Part shown: positions 34,331 to 42,926 of the stretch, one piece after another
How the letters are laid out: every line of letters starts with the position of its first letter
How positions within the stretch are numbered: the first letter of the stretch is position 1
Origin: Argonema antarcticum A004/B2
Lineage (GTDB): Bacteria > Cyanobacteriota > Cyanobacteriia > Cyanobacteriales > Aerosakkonemataceae
Direction: 5' to 3'
Assembly (NCBI RefSeq): GCF_023333585.1
Contig: NZ_JAIQZN010000025.1
Coordinates: 1-64,000, forward strand
Length of the DNA: 64,000 nucleotides
Notes under the pieces: model-generated
Databases searched by the model: none
Told to the model about the DNA's origin: nothing
What the model saw: the letters and a program-made list of their open reading frames with translations, nothing else
Translations under genes and position numbers: made by a program

Positions 34331-34939
34331 CTATGCTGCAAACACTTGCTCTGCTGTCAGCGCCAGTTCTGTAAAAGTCCGCGATCCAATCCGTTCATTA
34401 CCTCGATATGGAGTACATTGATAAACCCCATTTTCATCCAGTAAGTAGACAAAAATTGTTGGTACTTTGGGATTGCCCAAATAATTCCGACTACCTAAAG
34501 CCAAATAATCTACAATCCAGTATTCCGCAATTCCTAACCGTTGATACTCATCCAGCTTATCGATATAGTCATCCTCCCAATTAGTAGATATGACCTCCAC
34601 AGCTAACTGTAGAGGTTCAACAAAAGCAGTATAAGCAGAAAGGTTCGAGTCCCAGAGCGCTTTGTCTACTACACTCACATCAGGAAATCGACCTTGTTCT
34701 CTACCATCTGGCGTAAGTGTCCTCACCATAATTCTACCGGAAACTCTGTAGTTTAGATTGAGACGTTCAACCTCTCTATCAAACTTTCTGACAAGGAAAT
34801 CTGCTGTATTGTCATGTTGTCTTGTAGCTAATTTTCTCAGAATTTCTCCGTTCACCAGTTCATAACGACCTTCTTCATCAACTTCTAGCTCAAGGAATTG
34901 CTCAAAGGTGAGTTGTTGTTTGATTTTAGTTGCGGTCAT
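34331..34939 (-). CDS. Uma2 family (DUF820) putative endonuclease
   Basis: A 202-residue Uma2 protein: LTFEQFLELEVDEEGRYELV, GRFPDVSVVDKALWD, LQLAVEVISTNWEDDYIDKL and EYWIVDYLALGSRNYLGNPK. It belongs to the same subtype as the tandem pair near 61 kb (VEVxSTNWxDDY motif). ATG 34939 follows GAGA-rich sequence. It is one gene of a run of nuclease-like genes at 33.4-36.9 kb. Confidence 0.9.
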   Translation of the reverse strand: MTATKIKQQLTFEQFLELEVDEEGRYELVNGEILRKLATRQHDNTADFLVRKFDREVERLNLNYRVSGRIMVRTLTPDGREQGRFPDVSVVDKALWDSNLSAYTAFVEPLQLAVEVISTNWEDDYIDKLDEYQRLGIAEYWIVDYLALGSRNYLGNPKVPTIFVYLLDENGVYQCTPYRGNERIGSRTFTELALTAEQVFAA

Positions 34940-34984
34940 AGTTTATTCTCATCTCGATCGATAGAATTATGGAAACCAGAAAGA

Positions 34985-35605
34985 TTAAGCAGCCACCAGT
35001 TTGCCTAGCTGTAATTCGCACTGTTGGAAAATGTAGTTAACAGCAGCAAAGAGTTTATCCAGATCCTGAATGGTGTAAAGAGTAATATTTCGGGTAAAAA
35101 CATCAGCTTCCAGCTTGCCAAATTGCCAGCGTTCACCATTGGAGACAATGCCAAATACAATTATCTCTAGTTCCTCATTAAGTCGTTGCGCGGCGACCAT
35201 TTCTGCTAAACACTGTCCCCAACCTTCATCAAATTTATCTTGTTTTGCCTCAACCAAAAGTAAATAAGGTTTGTCAAATACCACTTTTCCCAAAGGCGAT
35301 CGTTTAGCCAAGATATACTCAGGAAAACCCGACAGATTATTGTCATAAGTTAGTGACTGATGACTCCACAATATGAAGTTGCTACGATAGCACTTCCAAA
35401 CTTCTTTCAGAACTGGATAAATCAAATTTTCACAGATGGCAAATTCCGAGTTATCAACTACACCATCCCGCATCATGGTTTGTAAGTCTTCTCGGAAGTA
35501 ATCAGAAATACTAAACTCGGTTTCGACAATAAAATCAAATTCGGTGTAGGTAATCTGGAATTCTTTGACAACTGCACCGATACTTTTGTACCTGCTAAAA
35601 GACAT
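34985..35605 (-). CDS. PD-(D/E)XK nuclease-like hypothetical protein
   Basis: About 206 residues from ATG 35605 (MSFSRYKSIGAVVKEFQITY) with the ribosome binding site TGAGGTAA just upstream; the frame is open to 35683 but the extension overlaps the CARF gene. A restriction-nuclease-like core is visible: SGFPEYILAKRSPLGKVVF then YLLLVEAKQDKFDEGWGQCL (ExK) and AEMVAAQRLN. It is a known cyanobacterial protein type without assigned role. It directly follows the CARF-HEPN gene and may share its transcript. Confidence 0.75.
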   Translation of the reverse strand: MSFSRYKSIGAVVKEFQITYTEFDFIVETEFSISDYFREDLQTMMRDGVVDNSEFAICENLIYPVLKEVWKCYRSNFILWSHQSLTYDNNLSGFPEYILAKRSPLGKVVFDKPYLLLVEAKQDKFDEGWGQCLAEMVAAQRLNEELEIIVFGIVSNGERWQFGKLEADVFTRNITLYTIQDLDKLFAAVNYIFQQCELQLGKLVAA

Positions 35606-35672
35606 ATTTACCTCATGAACTGATTTACCTAAGTTTGGGGTTAAGAGAAGGGGCAATTCGCTAACCAAGCTA

Positions 35673-36917
35673 CTAAACTGCAAATTTGGGAAATAGCCTT
35701 TCGAGGTTTTGAATTAACTGGGTTTTTACATATTTCTGTAATTCTGAAGCATCAGCAGAATCACGACGCATTTCTGCATGAGCAATATCATTGCGATAGT
35801 CGCGTAGCTCTAGCCAAATGACCGCAAGTAAGTCATCTGATGAACGAGCCGTAACTATAGTTAAATGGGGTTTTCTTATTCGTATTTTCCCTGTCGTATG
35901 GTTCAGTTCTTCTTCCATCCGTTCGCGCTTGGATCTATCCAGATAGTCATCAATTCCCTTAGTAACACACCACGCTGAAACTACCCATTCTCGCGCCAGT
36001 AGAATTGCCTGCGCTCCCAGTTCTTTCTTGACATACCAGCGCAGAAGTAAAAACTGTTTTTGCAAAGCAGATTGACTATTTTCTAACTTTTCTGGATCGG
36101 TCAGGGCAAACTGACCATAACTCTGCTGAATTTGTTCTGATAATAATTCAAAAGGCTTGGCAAAATAACCGACTTCTTTCGCTAGTTCTTCCGCCGGTAT
36201 TTTCTGGAATTTCGCTGTTTCTTTTAAAACCCCCATAGAGCGAATTAATTCCAGCGAGCGCGAAATGTCTTGAATAGAATTACCTAATTTTTCTAGAAGC
36301 CTTGGTGGTCTAATTTGCCGACGATCCTGACTAGAAAAATCTTGTTGAATTGTCGATAGTAAATTGCCTAAACCGATGGAAGAACCAGTGGTAATGAATT
36401 GTTCTGTTGCTGTCAGCCAATCTAGTAACTTAATCGCTGGAGTTAGATCGAAAATTGGAGGTTCAGCAGGATTAGCCTCAAAAGCTCCGTAATATACTCC
36501 TTGAATTTCAACATTTCTAGCTTTTTGCAAAAAAGCTCCTGCTAGTAACACCAAAATAGGAATTGATCGAAAAGCATTGGTAATATCAAATAACACTTTA
36601 GCACCAGGCTCGACTTCCCCCACTACAGCATCAAAAATTTCCCAAACTTCTGTTTCTGACTTTCCCGATGGAATAGGAACATCTTTAAGAAAAACGCGCT
36701 CGCTCAAACGCTTGTTCAATTCCTCCCAATGTGCTTCCCGTGCTTCTGGAGTCAAAAATACTGATACTTTTTCAATCTTTTTACCCGGACTAACGAGTTC
36801 ATACAATTCATAAAAAGCCTCGGCAACATAGGGCGTAGGTGTTTGTACCTGTTTTTTCTTCCAAGTGTAGGAGGCAGGGGAATATTTATTTTTACCCAGA
36901 AATGTCAAAAGTTGCAT
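35673..36917 (-). CDS. CARF-HEPN protein, TM1812/Csx family (CRISPR-associated)
   Basis: A 414-residue TM1812-type Csx protein. The CARF domain shows GAKVLFDITNAFRSIPILVL, the family's DxTHGFR motif with Asn for His, and a Rossmann-like start LLTFLGKNKYSPASYTW. The C-terminal HEPN part has RDYRNDIAHAEM (R-x4-H), the predicted RNase site, and Lys/Arg helices. Such proteins are activated by cyclic oligoadenylate made by type III CRISPR complexes. No Cas10 or array is here; only a cas6 fragment lies 12 bases upstream. It may respond to a type III system elsewhere, or be an orphan. Confidence 0.88.
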   Translation of the reverse strand: MQLLTFLGKNKYSPASYTWKKKQVQTPTPYVAEAFYELYELVSPGKKIEKVSVFLTPEAREAHWEELNKRLSERVFLKDVPIPSGKSETEVWEIFDAVVGEVEPGAKVLFDITNAFRSIPILVLLAGAFLQKARNVEIQGVYYGAFEANPAEPPIFDLTPAIKLLDWLTATEQFITTGSSIGLGNLLSTIQQDFSSQDRRQIRPPRLLEKLGNSIQDISRSLELIRSMGVLKETAKFQKIPAEELAKEVGYFAKPFELLSEQIQQSYGQFALTDPEKLENSQSALQKQFLLLRWYVKKELGAQAILLAREWVVSAWCVTKGIDDYLDRSKRERMEEELNHTTGKIRIRKPHLTIVTARSSDDLLAVIWLELRDYRNDIAHAEMRRDSADASELQKYVKTQLIQNLERLFPKFAV

Positions 36918-36929
36918 TGTTGCTTACCT

Positions 36930-37151
36930 TTAGTTAAGTAAATTTGTTTGCCCCATTCCCAATCTCGTTTTTACGCCAGTACCAGCAACCTGAGAATATT
37001 GTACTAGCAAATTCGCCACGTTCGCCAATAATGGGTCGGTATGGGGCAAAACTCTCAGCGTTACTTTGCCGATAAATCCGCTGACATATCCCTTTTGAAT
37101 TGCAAAAGTAGTAGTGTGAATCTTATGATGGCTAAGTGCGATCGCAAGCAA
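36930..37151 (-). pseudogene. cas6: C-terminal fragment of Cas6
   Basis: A 73-codon frame whose end matches Cas6 CRISPR RNA endonucleases: GYVSGFIGKVTLRVLP, LANVANLLVQYSQVAGTGVK and TRLGMGQTNLLN (the G-rich RNA-binding loop). The first two thirds of the gene, including the usual catalytic His, are missing. The break lies next to a HIP1-like GTGCGATCGCAAGC site. With the Csx gene it marks a decayed CRISPR-Cas locus. Confidence 0.75.
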
Positions 37152-37168
37152 GTACCATAACCTAATAC

Positions 37169-37462
37169 TTATGACGAGCCTTGTCCTTGCTGACCAAATA
37201 AATATTCCAAAATGCGGTGATTCTCTGTTTGTAATCCTTTTACCTCAGCTTGTAAATCTCTAATTTCTCTTTTTATCTCCACAATCTCTGTTTGCTGTTG
37301 CGCCATAATCCGCAGCAATTGTAAATGTTCTTGCTGACTTTGAAGTTGGCTTTCACGGAAATCAGCCATGAGAGTGACTAGAGTATCTACACGCCCTGTA
37401 AGCTGCTCCATCGCTGTCTCTATTCGATCGATTCTCTCGCCGCCATTCGATGCGTTTGTCAC
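37169..37462 (-). CDS. coiled-coil hypothetical protein
   Basis: A 97-residue highly charged helical protein. Residues about 8-90 form a heptad coiled coil (RIDRIETAMEQLTGRVDTLV, EIVEIKREIRDLQAEVKGLQ). Similar short proteins are widespread in cyanobacteria near nuclease or DUF4351 genes; no function is known. Confidence 0.7.
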   Translation of the reverse strand: MTNASNGGERIDRIETAMEQLTGRVDTLVTLMADFRESQLQSQQEHLQLLRIMAQQQTEIVEIKREIRDLQAEVKGLQTENHRILEYLFGQQGQGSS

Positions 37463-37535
37463 GATCGTCTATCCTCTTATTATCCAAAAGTTTTATTCCT
37501 CTATTTTACTAGCGGTTAAGTACTTCTTAGGTTAT

Positions 37536-39896
37536 TCAATTCCTCTGTCTTCCCATCTTCCTCAACTGCGACTTTCTCAAAACCTCCAATCTTCGCCGCA
37601 AATAACTCAAATCAGGAACCTCACCCCCATAACGCCACCTGACATAAGCTTGCGAAATTTCTTCAATCGCTTCCCCACGTTCATCAGCATATTGCTGACG
37701 CGACGCACTTGCATACTCAAATGGCGTCGAAGCTGGATGTTTTCGCCAACCTTTTTCTCCCAACCATCGCAGCATTTGCTGATAAATACCTTCCATTGGA
37801 TGCAATTTATTCAGCCAGCGGTGATAGCGCCAATATTGCCAAGCATTCCAAGCTAACCAACCCAAGAAACTCAGCCCAATTGCTAATATCAAGACGGTAA
37901 ATAAACCCGTCCATCCTTGATTAAACAAAGCAAAAAACCAAACTATAGCACCAAATATCCACCCAATAATTCCACCGAAGAAGTTATTCAGAAAATTATT
38001 GACTGGTGAAGGCAACCAACCCGCAATCCACTTCCAGAACTTTTCAATTGCCGTAAAAGTTTGGTTTTCTTCAATAGAGGGTGGTATCAATGGATGACCG
38101 GGAATCGGATCGAAAGCGAACCAACCGTATTTGGGGAAATACACCTCAGTCATCAAATAAGCATCGGTGTTCTTAACAACATACAAACCAGTAAAAGGAT
38201 TGAATTCACCCGGTGCAAAACCACCGACTACTCTGGCTGGAATGCCGATCGATCGCAGCATGATCGTGTAGACAGTAGCGAAATGATCGGGGTAGCCGCC
38301 TGTAATTTTCTGATTCGGAGGACTGTTTTGATAGCCAAACAGGAAAGCTTCTACCAAATCTTCCTTATCCTTTAAAAAGGGCGGCAGTTTTTCTAGCTTG
38401 TAATTAGGATTCTGTTTCAAGTACTGAGCTATGTAGAGTGCTTTCTCGTAAGCAGAGACGATCGGTTTATTTGTCTTGGCTACCTTCTGGGCATTGGCTA
38501 AAATTTCTTCAGTACGTTGTTGCACTTTCTCCTTAATACCAGCAGGAATTTGCAGATAGTATTTCTGGATATTTTTGGAATATTTGGTGGAAGCTTTACT
38601 CAGAAGCGTGCGATCGCGGTAAGGTACGTCCGAAATCACCGTGTAAGTCAGCCCTTCAATTAATCCCGGTCCTCTGATACTACCCTCCGAATCCACCGCT
38701 ACCTGCTGCGCTGGAAAGTAAAGATCTTTAGCATTTGCCATCGCTGGAATTAAGTTCGGTAACTCAGACACCACAGTGAAAGTCTGAACTATCTCTTGGA
38801 TGCGATTGGCGGTTAAGGCTGGAGGTAAGATAAATTTATAAGACCAGCTGGGGCGATCGATACTAAAAGCTTGTTTATTGCGAGAAATCTCCCAACCCTG
38901 ACCAGTGTAGCGATCGAACGCCAGCACTCGCCAAAATCCCTCAGCTTGCGATCGCACCCTCAGCACCACTTTCGGCTTCAGAAAGCCTCGCAGATTCTGG
39001 TTAATCTTCTCATTAAAACCATAATAAAAAGTATCATCCAGTTCGCCTGCCCCTTCTTCCTTGTTTTGTCCCCTACCAGTACCGCTACCTTCCTTACCGT
39101 TCCTGGCTCTATAACCCGGATTATTAACGTTGGTAGGATCTAGATTATCTGTAAACTGGATCGGAGAACTGACTGGAAACGTCCGCAGTTGATAACCCGG
39201 TACTCTCGGCAAAAACGCAAAAATAGTCAGCCCCAGCCCCACAACTACCAGCAACAAAAAACTCAAGCGTCGTAAAGGAAAAGGCAAAATTAATTTTGGC
39301 TTTTTCCCCCCTTCTCCCATTTCTGTTGCGGAACGTCTTCCAGTCGTTTCTCGCATTCCTAAGCGCGATCGATAGTCCAGCACCAAAACCGGGAGAGCGA
39401 TCGTTAAAAACAGCAACAGCAGCGGTGCAAAAGCCATCGTCTGACTCAGGGTAGCCGCCACCCCCAACAGAATCAGCCCAATTACCATCGAATACCCCAA
39501 ATCCTTGCGGCGGGGCAAATCGAAGCTGTGCAACACTTGCAGTTGAATTAATAATTCAGCTAAGACAAACCGAGTATCATTGAGAGAATCCCTCAGATTC
39601 GAGAGAAAATACGCCAACGCGCCCAGCATTCCGATCGCAATACAAAACTTCACCGGGATATTAGGCTTGCGGCGGCTATACCAACTCCACGCCGCACCCA
39701 CAATACTCAACGGCACAGCCCAAAAGCTTATCTGCGTTTGGGCCGCCACATCCGTAGCGATAATTCCCACCACCACCAAAGCCTGTACCAGCACTCGCAG
39801 CCAGAGCGAATCTTCTACTTCTGGCACCGGCATCCTCTCCAACCGCTCCCGAAACTTCGCTAAAAGCGGCGTATTTCGCAGTTTGTCAAAAGTCAT
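37536..39896 (-). CDS. TgpA-family membrane protein with degenerate transglutaminase domain
   Basis: A 786-residue TgpA-like (DUF3488) protein. About six membrane helices occupy the N-terminal 240 residues, a large external domain follows, and another hydrophobic helix is near 660-690 with a cytoplasmic DUF4129-like tail. The transglutaminase core reads GGYPDHFATVYTIMLRSIGI then PARVVGGFAPGEFNP, TDAYLMTEVYFPKYGW and FDPIP. The catalytic Cys position holds Pro, and the catalytic His (DAH) is Tyr; only the Asp remains. An enzyme role is therefore doubtful. Usually encoded alone or with a DUF58 protein; alone here. Confidence 0.88.
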   Translation of the reverse strand: MTFDKLRNTPLLAKFRERLERMPVPEVEDSLWLRVLVQALVVVGIIATDVAAQTQISFWAVPLSIVGAAWSWYSRRKPNIPVKFCIAIGMLGALAYFLSNLRDSLNDTRFVLAELLIQLQVLHSFDLPRRKDLGYSMVIGLILLGVAATLSQTMAFAPLLLLFLTIALPVLVLDYRSRLGMRETTGRRSATEMGEGGKKPKLILPFPLRRLSFLLLVVVGLGLTIFAFLPRVPGYQLRTFPVSSPIQFTDNLDPTNVNNPGYRARNGKEGSGTGRGQNKEEGAGELDDTFYYGFNEKINQNLRGFLKPKVVLRVRSQAEGFWRVLAFDRYTGQGWEISRNKQAFSIDRPSWSYKFILPPALTANRIQEIVQTFTVVSELPNLIPAMANAKDLYFPAQQVAVDSEGSIRGPGLIEGLTYTVISDVPYRDRTLLSKASTKYSKNIQKYYLQIPAGIKEKVQQRTEEILANAQKVAKTNKPIVSAYEKALYIAQYLKQNPNYKLEKLPPFLKDKEDLVEAFLFGYQNSPPNQKITGGYPDHFATVYTIMLRSIGIPARVVGGFAPGEFNPFTGLYVVKNTDAYLMTEVYFPKYGWFAFDPIPGHPLIPPSIEENQTFTAIEKFWKWIAGWLPSPVNNFLNNFFGGIIGWIFGAIVWFFALFNQGWTGLFTVLILAIGLSFLGWLAWNAWQYWRYHRWLNKLHPMEGIYQQMLRWLGEKGWRKHPASTPFEYASASRQQYADERGEAIEEISQAYVRWRYGGEVPDLSYLRRRLEVLRKSQLRKMGRQRN

Positions 39897-39956
39897 TTGT
39901 CAAAAGTTAGTGGTTATTTATCCTCGTTTTCCACTATCCCCTATCTATTAATCTAA

Positions 39957-39999
39957 TCACCAATGACCAATGACTAATGACCAATGCCTAATGACTATA
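39957..39999. repeat. AATGACC/AATGACT heptamer array
   Basis: About six heptamers of the (C/T)AATGAC type between the TgpA-like gene and patU. The same unit occurs at the ribD start (53184-53225) and in altered form at the left edge. Confidence 0.85.
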
Positions 40000-40000
40000 A

Positions 40001-41110
40001 TTACTGACCGCTGACCAACACAGCAAAAATTAACGGTTTCTGACCCAATTGCTGAAACTTGACCTCTAAAGGGTAACTGCGATCGGGTTCCAAGTCAAAC
40101 AACTCAACACTCAAGCAACCCAGATCGGGACGCTGGGTAGAGGCTAGAGCCTGACCCCCACGAAACTTCAAACTACCACCACAAGGAAATCGGCCTAAAA
40201 TCCGTACAGATGTAATTAACTGCTTCTGGAGTTGATATTCCACCTCAAGCGTCAGCAAACCAGCAGTAGTGAGCCACTCTCGTTCCACCGTCAGCTGAGT
40301 TGGTGAAACAGCCACCGTCAGAGAGCGAATAATCTGCCTCCCCGCCAGCAACAACAATACCATTTGTTCTGCCAAGGTCGCCGCTTCGTAACTGCACGGA
40401 AACTTGGGCGTTTCTTGGAAACAGTCAACCGTATTCGCACTGTTACCAGCAGTCGGCATTAACACCTTGTCAGCAAACTTGTTCAGCATCTGGGAATGAC
40501 CCGGAAATAAAGGCTCCACCGCACGCACTAATTTGGTCGTCTCGGTTCTTGAAGATTGCACCACCGCTTGACATCGGTCTAACAGTTGGGCAGAAATCTC
40601 TGGCGGGATGGATACTGGCAGCTTAAACTTTTGTAGCTCAGTCGTCCACAAATGCCTTTCCGGTATCGACTCTGGCTCTACCCTTGTAGGAACGTCGGGT
40701 TCGTAGTCAGAAATCTCTGTTTCCCACGGAAATAATGGTGGGTTCTTTTGGATCTCCGTCTTTAGCCGACGCTTAAGGATCGCCTGGAAACGGTCTTGCA
40801 CGGCAGGAATGTCGCTTGGTTTCTGCGGGGTTTGACGCAAAACCTCCGAAGTAGAGGTGCGGTTGAGTGTAGCGTTCAATACTTCTGACTCCAGTAGATC
40901 GAAATCATCTAATTCCCAATCTTCTATATCACAATCGCCTAGCTCTGAGTTAACAAAATCCTCATTATGAGTTTCTGAATTAGAACTCTCCCTCCCGATC
41001 GAAGGATCTGAGCAGCAGTCCAGATCTGGTAAAACCAGATCTGTTTGCAGTAACCAGGCGAAGAATCTTTCAGGGAAGGCTTCTATGTCTCTGTTCATCA
41101 GTCCATGCAC
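40001..41110 (-). CDS. patU: PatU-like protein
   Basis: A 369-residue soluble protein downstream of hetZ with a 16-base gap. The N-terminus (FPERFFAWLLQTDLVLPDLD) and an acidic, disordered middle lead to a conserved C-terminal region (MVLLLLAGRQIIRSLTVAVS, LTTAGLLTLEVEYQLQKQLI, LGCLSVELFDLEPDRSYPLEV). This matches PatU of filamentous cyanobacteria, where hetZ-patU act in cell differentiation and pattern. In non-heterocystous filaments the pair is kept with an unclear role. Identification relies on memory of the family and on context. Confidence 0.75.
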   Translation of the reverse strand: MHGLMNRDIEAFPERFFAWLLQTDLVLPDLDCCSDPSIGRESSNSETHNEDFVNSELGDCDIEDWELDDFDLLESEVLNATLNRTSTSEVLRQTPQKPSDIPAVQDRFQAILKRRLKTEIQKNPPLFPWETEISDYEPDVPTRVEPESIPERHLWTTELQKFKLPVSIPPEISAQLLDRCQAVVQSSRTETTKLVRAVEPLFPGHSQMLNKFADKVLMPTAGNSANTVDCFQETPKFPCSYEAATLAEQMVLLLLAGRQIIRSLTVAVSPTQLTVEREWLTTAGLLTLEVEYQLQKQLITSVRILGRFPCGGSLKFRGGQALASTQRPDLGCLSVELFDLEPDRSYPLEVKFQQLGQKPLIFAVLVSGQ

Positions 41111-41126
41111 CCGATCCGGACACGAA

Positions 41127-42254
41127 TTAATTGCGAAGATCCCAGGCTTTTTCTAGAAGCTTAAACCACTGCTTCTGAATTTGGGTAACTGTCCAACCTA
41201 AATTTCGTGCGATTTCTCGATCGGACAGTTTTCTTTGTTTCAACTCCAGTAAGCTCAGCTGCTGCGGCTCCAGACTCGCCACAAAAGCTTGCCATTCCTG
41301 GGGCGTCAAGCCCAGATTCCTTTCTAGGTCTGCTTCTAACCACTCATGCACCAGTTCCCACCGATGCAATAGAGCAAATCGAACTAAATGATATTTAAAA
41401 CGCTGTTGCAAATAATCCCGCTGGCGCGGAGTCAAACCCATTATCGCTTCTATTTCTTGGGCGGTAAGGTCTTGCAGGCGTAAGGTGAAGTAGTTGGCGC
41501 AGTCCTCCTGCTGACGCTCTTGTAAGTAAGCCATCAACTCCTTAATCACTGACTGGCGCAGCGAATCTTCCTGATTAGGCGCTTCTTCTTGCGTCCCCAT
41601 CACCTGGCGTACCTGCTGCACCAGCGCCTCATCCCAGTTAGCCTCTGATTCTGACGTCCCGCCTTCAGCAGCTTGTTCCATATCCACAGATGTTTCCGGC
41701 GGTTGCTTTTGCACAAACGCTTGTGCCCGCAAAACGATCAGCTGCTGGCTCCGGTTGTTGGAAAAGCGAATGCGTCGCTTGGCGTAACGCTCTGTAAAAG
41801 CCAAATATTCCGCCAATTCCAAAAGAGTCTGGGGACGATAAGTTGAACTTGTAGGTGCTAGCTGGGACATGGCTCCTTCTCGGCGAAAGGCACTCAAGAC
41901 TTCTACATAAAATCCCTGTAGGAAATCTTCAATCAAGGTCAACCGATTTTGATAGATCGATGACGCTCCACGTGGTGTAATGTAACGATAGACAATTGCA
42001 CTCAGCGTACTGTGTAATTCTACCCGTCCAGCTTTTGACCCCAGTTTGTAATAATTGAGGCACTGCTGTAAACGATGACGGGCGAGTTTTGTCGCCCAAG
42101 TTTCGACAGCGCCCAGCGCTTGGATGCGCGTACTTTCATTACAGATTCGAGTTACTTCTGTTGCTAAACGCGCTGCAACTTCGCGACAATTCAGCTCTGA
42201 AGCACGGGTAGACTGCTTAAGTTCGTTGAACAGCAGCTCAAAGATAGCCTCCAC
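41127..42254 (-). CDS. hetZ: HetZ family regulator
   Basis: A 375-residue HetZ. Distinctive regions are LLFNELKQSTRASELNCREV, LARHRLQQCLNYYKLGSKAG, RVELHSTLSAIVYRYI, YRPQTLLELAEYLAFTERYA and the C-terminal helix-turn-helix-like LSDREIARNLGWTVTQIQKQ. HetZ is an early regulator of heterocyst commitment in Anabaena but is conserved in many filamentous species without heterocysts. It is followed by patU and is divergent from the small gene at 42306 with only 51 bases between. Confidence 0.88.
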   Translation of the reverse strand: MEAIFELLFNELKQSTRASELNCREVAARLATEVTRICNESTRIQALGAVETWATKLARHRLQQCLNYYKLGSKAGRVELHSTLSAIVYRYITPRGASSIYQNRLTLIEDFLQGFYVEVLSAFRREGAMSQLAPTSSTYRPQTLLELAEYLAFTERYAKRRIRFSNNRSQQLIVLRAQAFVQKQPPETSVDMEQAAEGGTSESEANWDEALVQQVRQVMGTQEEAPNQEDSLRQSVIKELMAYLQERQQEDCANYFTLRLQDLTAQEIEAIMGLTPRQRDYLQQRFKYHLVRFALLHRWELVHEWLEADLERNLGLTPQEWQAFVASLEPQQLSLLELKQRKLSDREIARNLGWTVTQIQKQWFKLLEKAWDLRN

Positions 42255-42305
42255 GCTAGCAGATCTCTCCCAAGCTCGTTGTTATTGGGCTAGTGAACGT
42301 GACCT

Positions 42306-42794
42306 ATGAATTTAGATCGACAAATACAGGCTTTAATTGACAATGCACCTCAAGATGGGCATACGACCCAGGCGATCCAAGCAATCGGCCCAGCTCTCAA
42401 GCTCCTGGCTCAGCAATTGCGCCATTCCCAGTACTATATTCTGCAAACCTTGGAGCGGGATTGGGTCTTGACTACTTTAAGCAATCGCGCTAACCCCGGC
42501 GACCAAAAGCAAGTTATTTACGCTTTTTCAACTCTCCAAGATGTCACCGCCGATCCAAATTCCCTTAAAGATCCCCAGGTGCTAGCTCTCCCCATTCCTG
42601 TCACCCATATTTTGTTTCAAATGCTGGCTATGAAAGGGGTTTATAGTACTGTTTTCTTTGATACACCAGGAAATCTTTCATCGGGTACAGAATTGCGTCG
42701 GGAAGATTTACAAAATTTAATCGGGGCCCAATTGCAGCAAAATTACAAGGCACCCCGAAATACCAATAGACATCTGCCTTCCGATATAGCCTGA
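42306..42794 (+). CDS. conserved cyanobacterial hypothetical protein
   Basis: A 162-residue soluble protein (MNLDRQIQALIDNAPQDGHT, LKLLAQQLRHSQYYILQTLE, LPIPVTHILFQMLAMKGVYS TVFF). It has no membrane segment and is widespread in cyanobacteria, usually near hetZ in filamentous forms. It is divergent from hetZ and probably shares its regulatory region. Function unknown. Confidence 0.75.
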   Translation: MNLDRQIQALIDNAPQDGHTTQAIQAIGPALKLLAQQLRHSQYYILQTLERDWVLTTLSNRANPGDQKQVIYAFSTLQDVTADPNSLKDPQVLALPIPVTHILFQMLAMKGVYSTVFFDTPGNLSSGTELRREDLQNLIGAQLQQNYKAPRNTNRHLPSDIA

Positions 42795-42926
42795 AAAAGT
42801 GCTGAGTGCTGAGTACTGAGTGCTGAGTATCAAAGCAAAGATTCTTCTGTCAAACGAAATACTAATAAAGAAAAATGGAGAATTTCCACTCAGCACTCGG
42901 CACTCAGCACTCGGCACTCAGCACTT
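42795..42926. repeat. facing GTGCTGA/TCAGCAC heptamer arrays
   Basis: Four or so GTGCTGA-type units (42799-42828) face five TCAGCAC-type units (42890-42923), so the region can fold into a long hairpin. It lies between convergent genes and could work as a bidirectional terminator. Confidence 0.85.
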
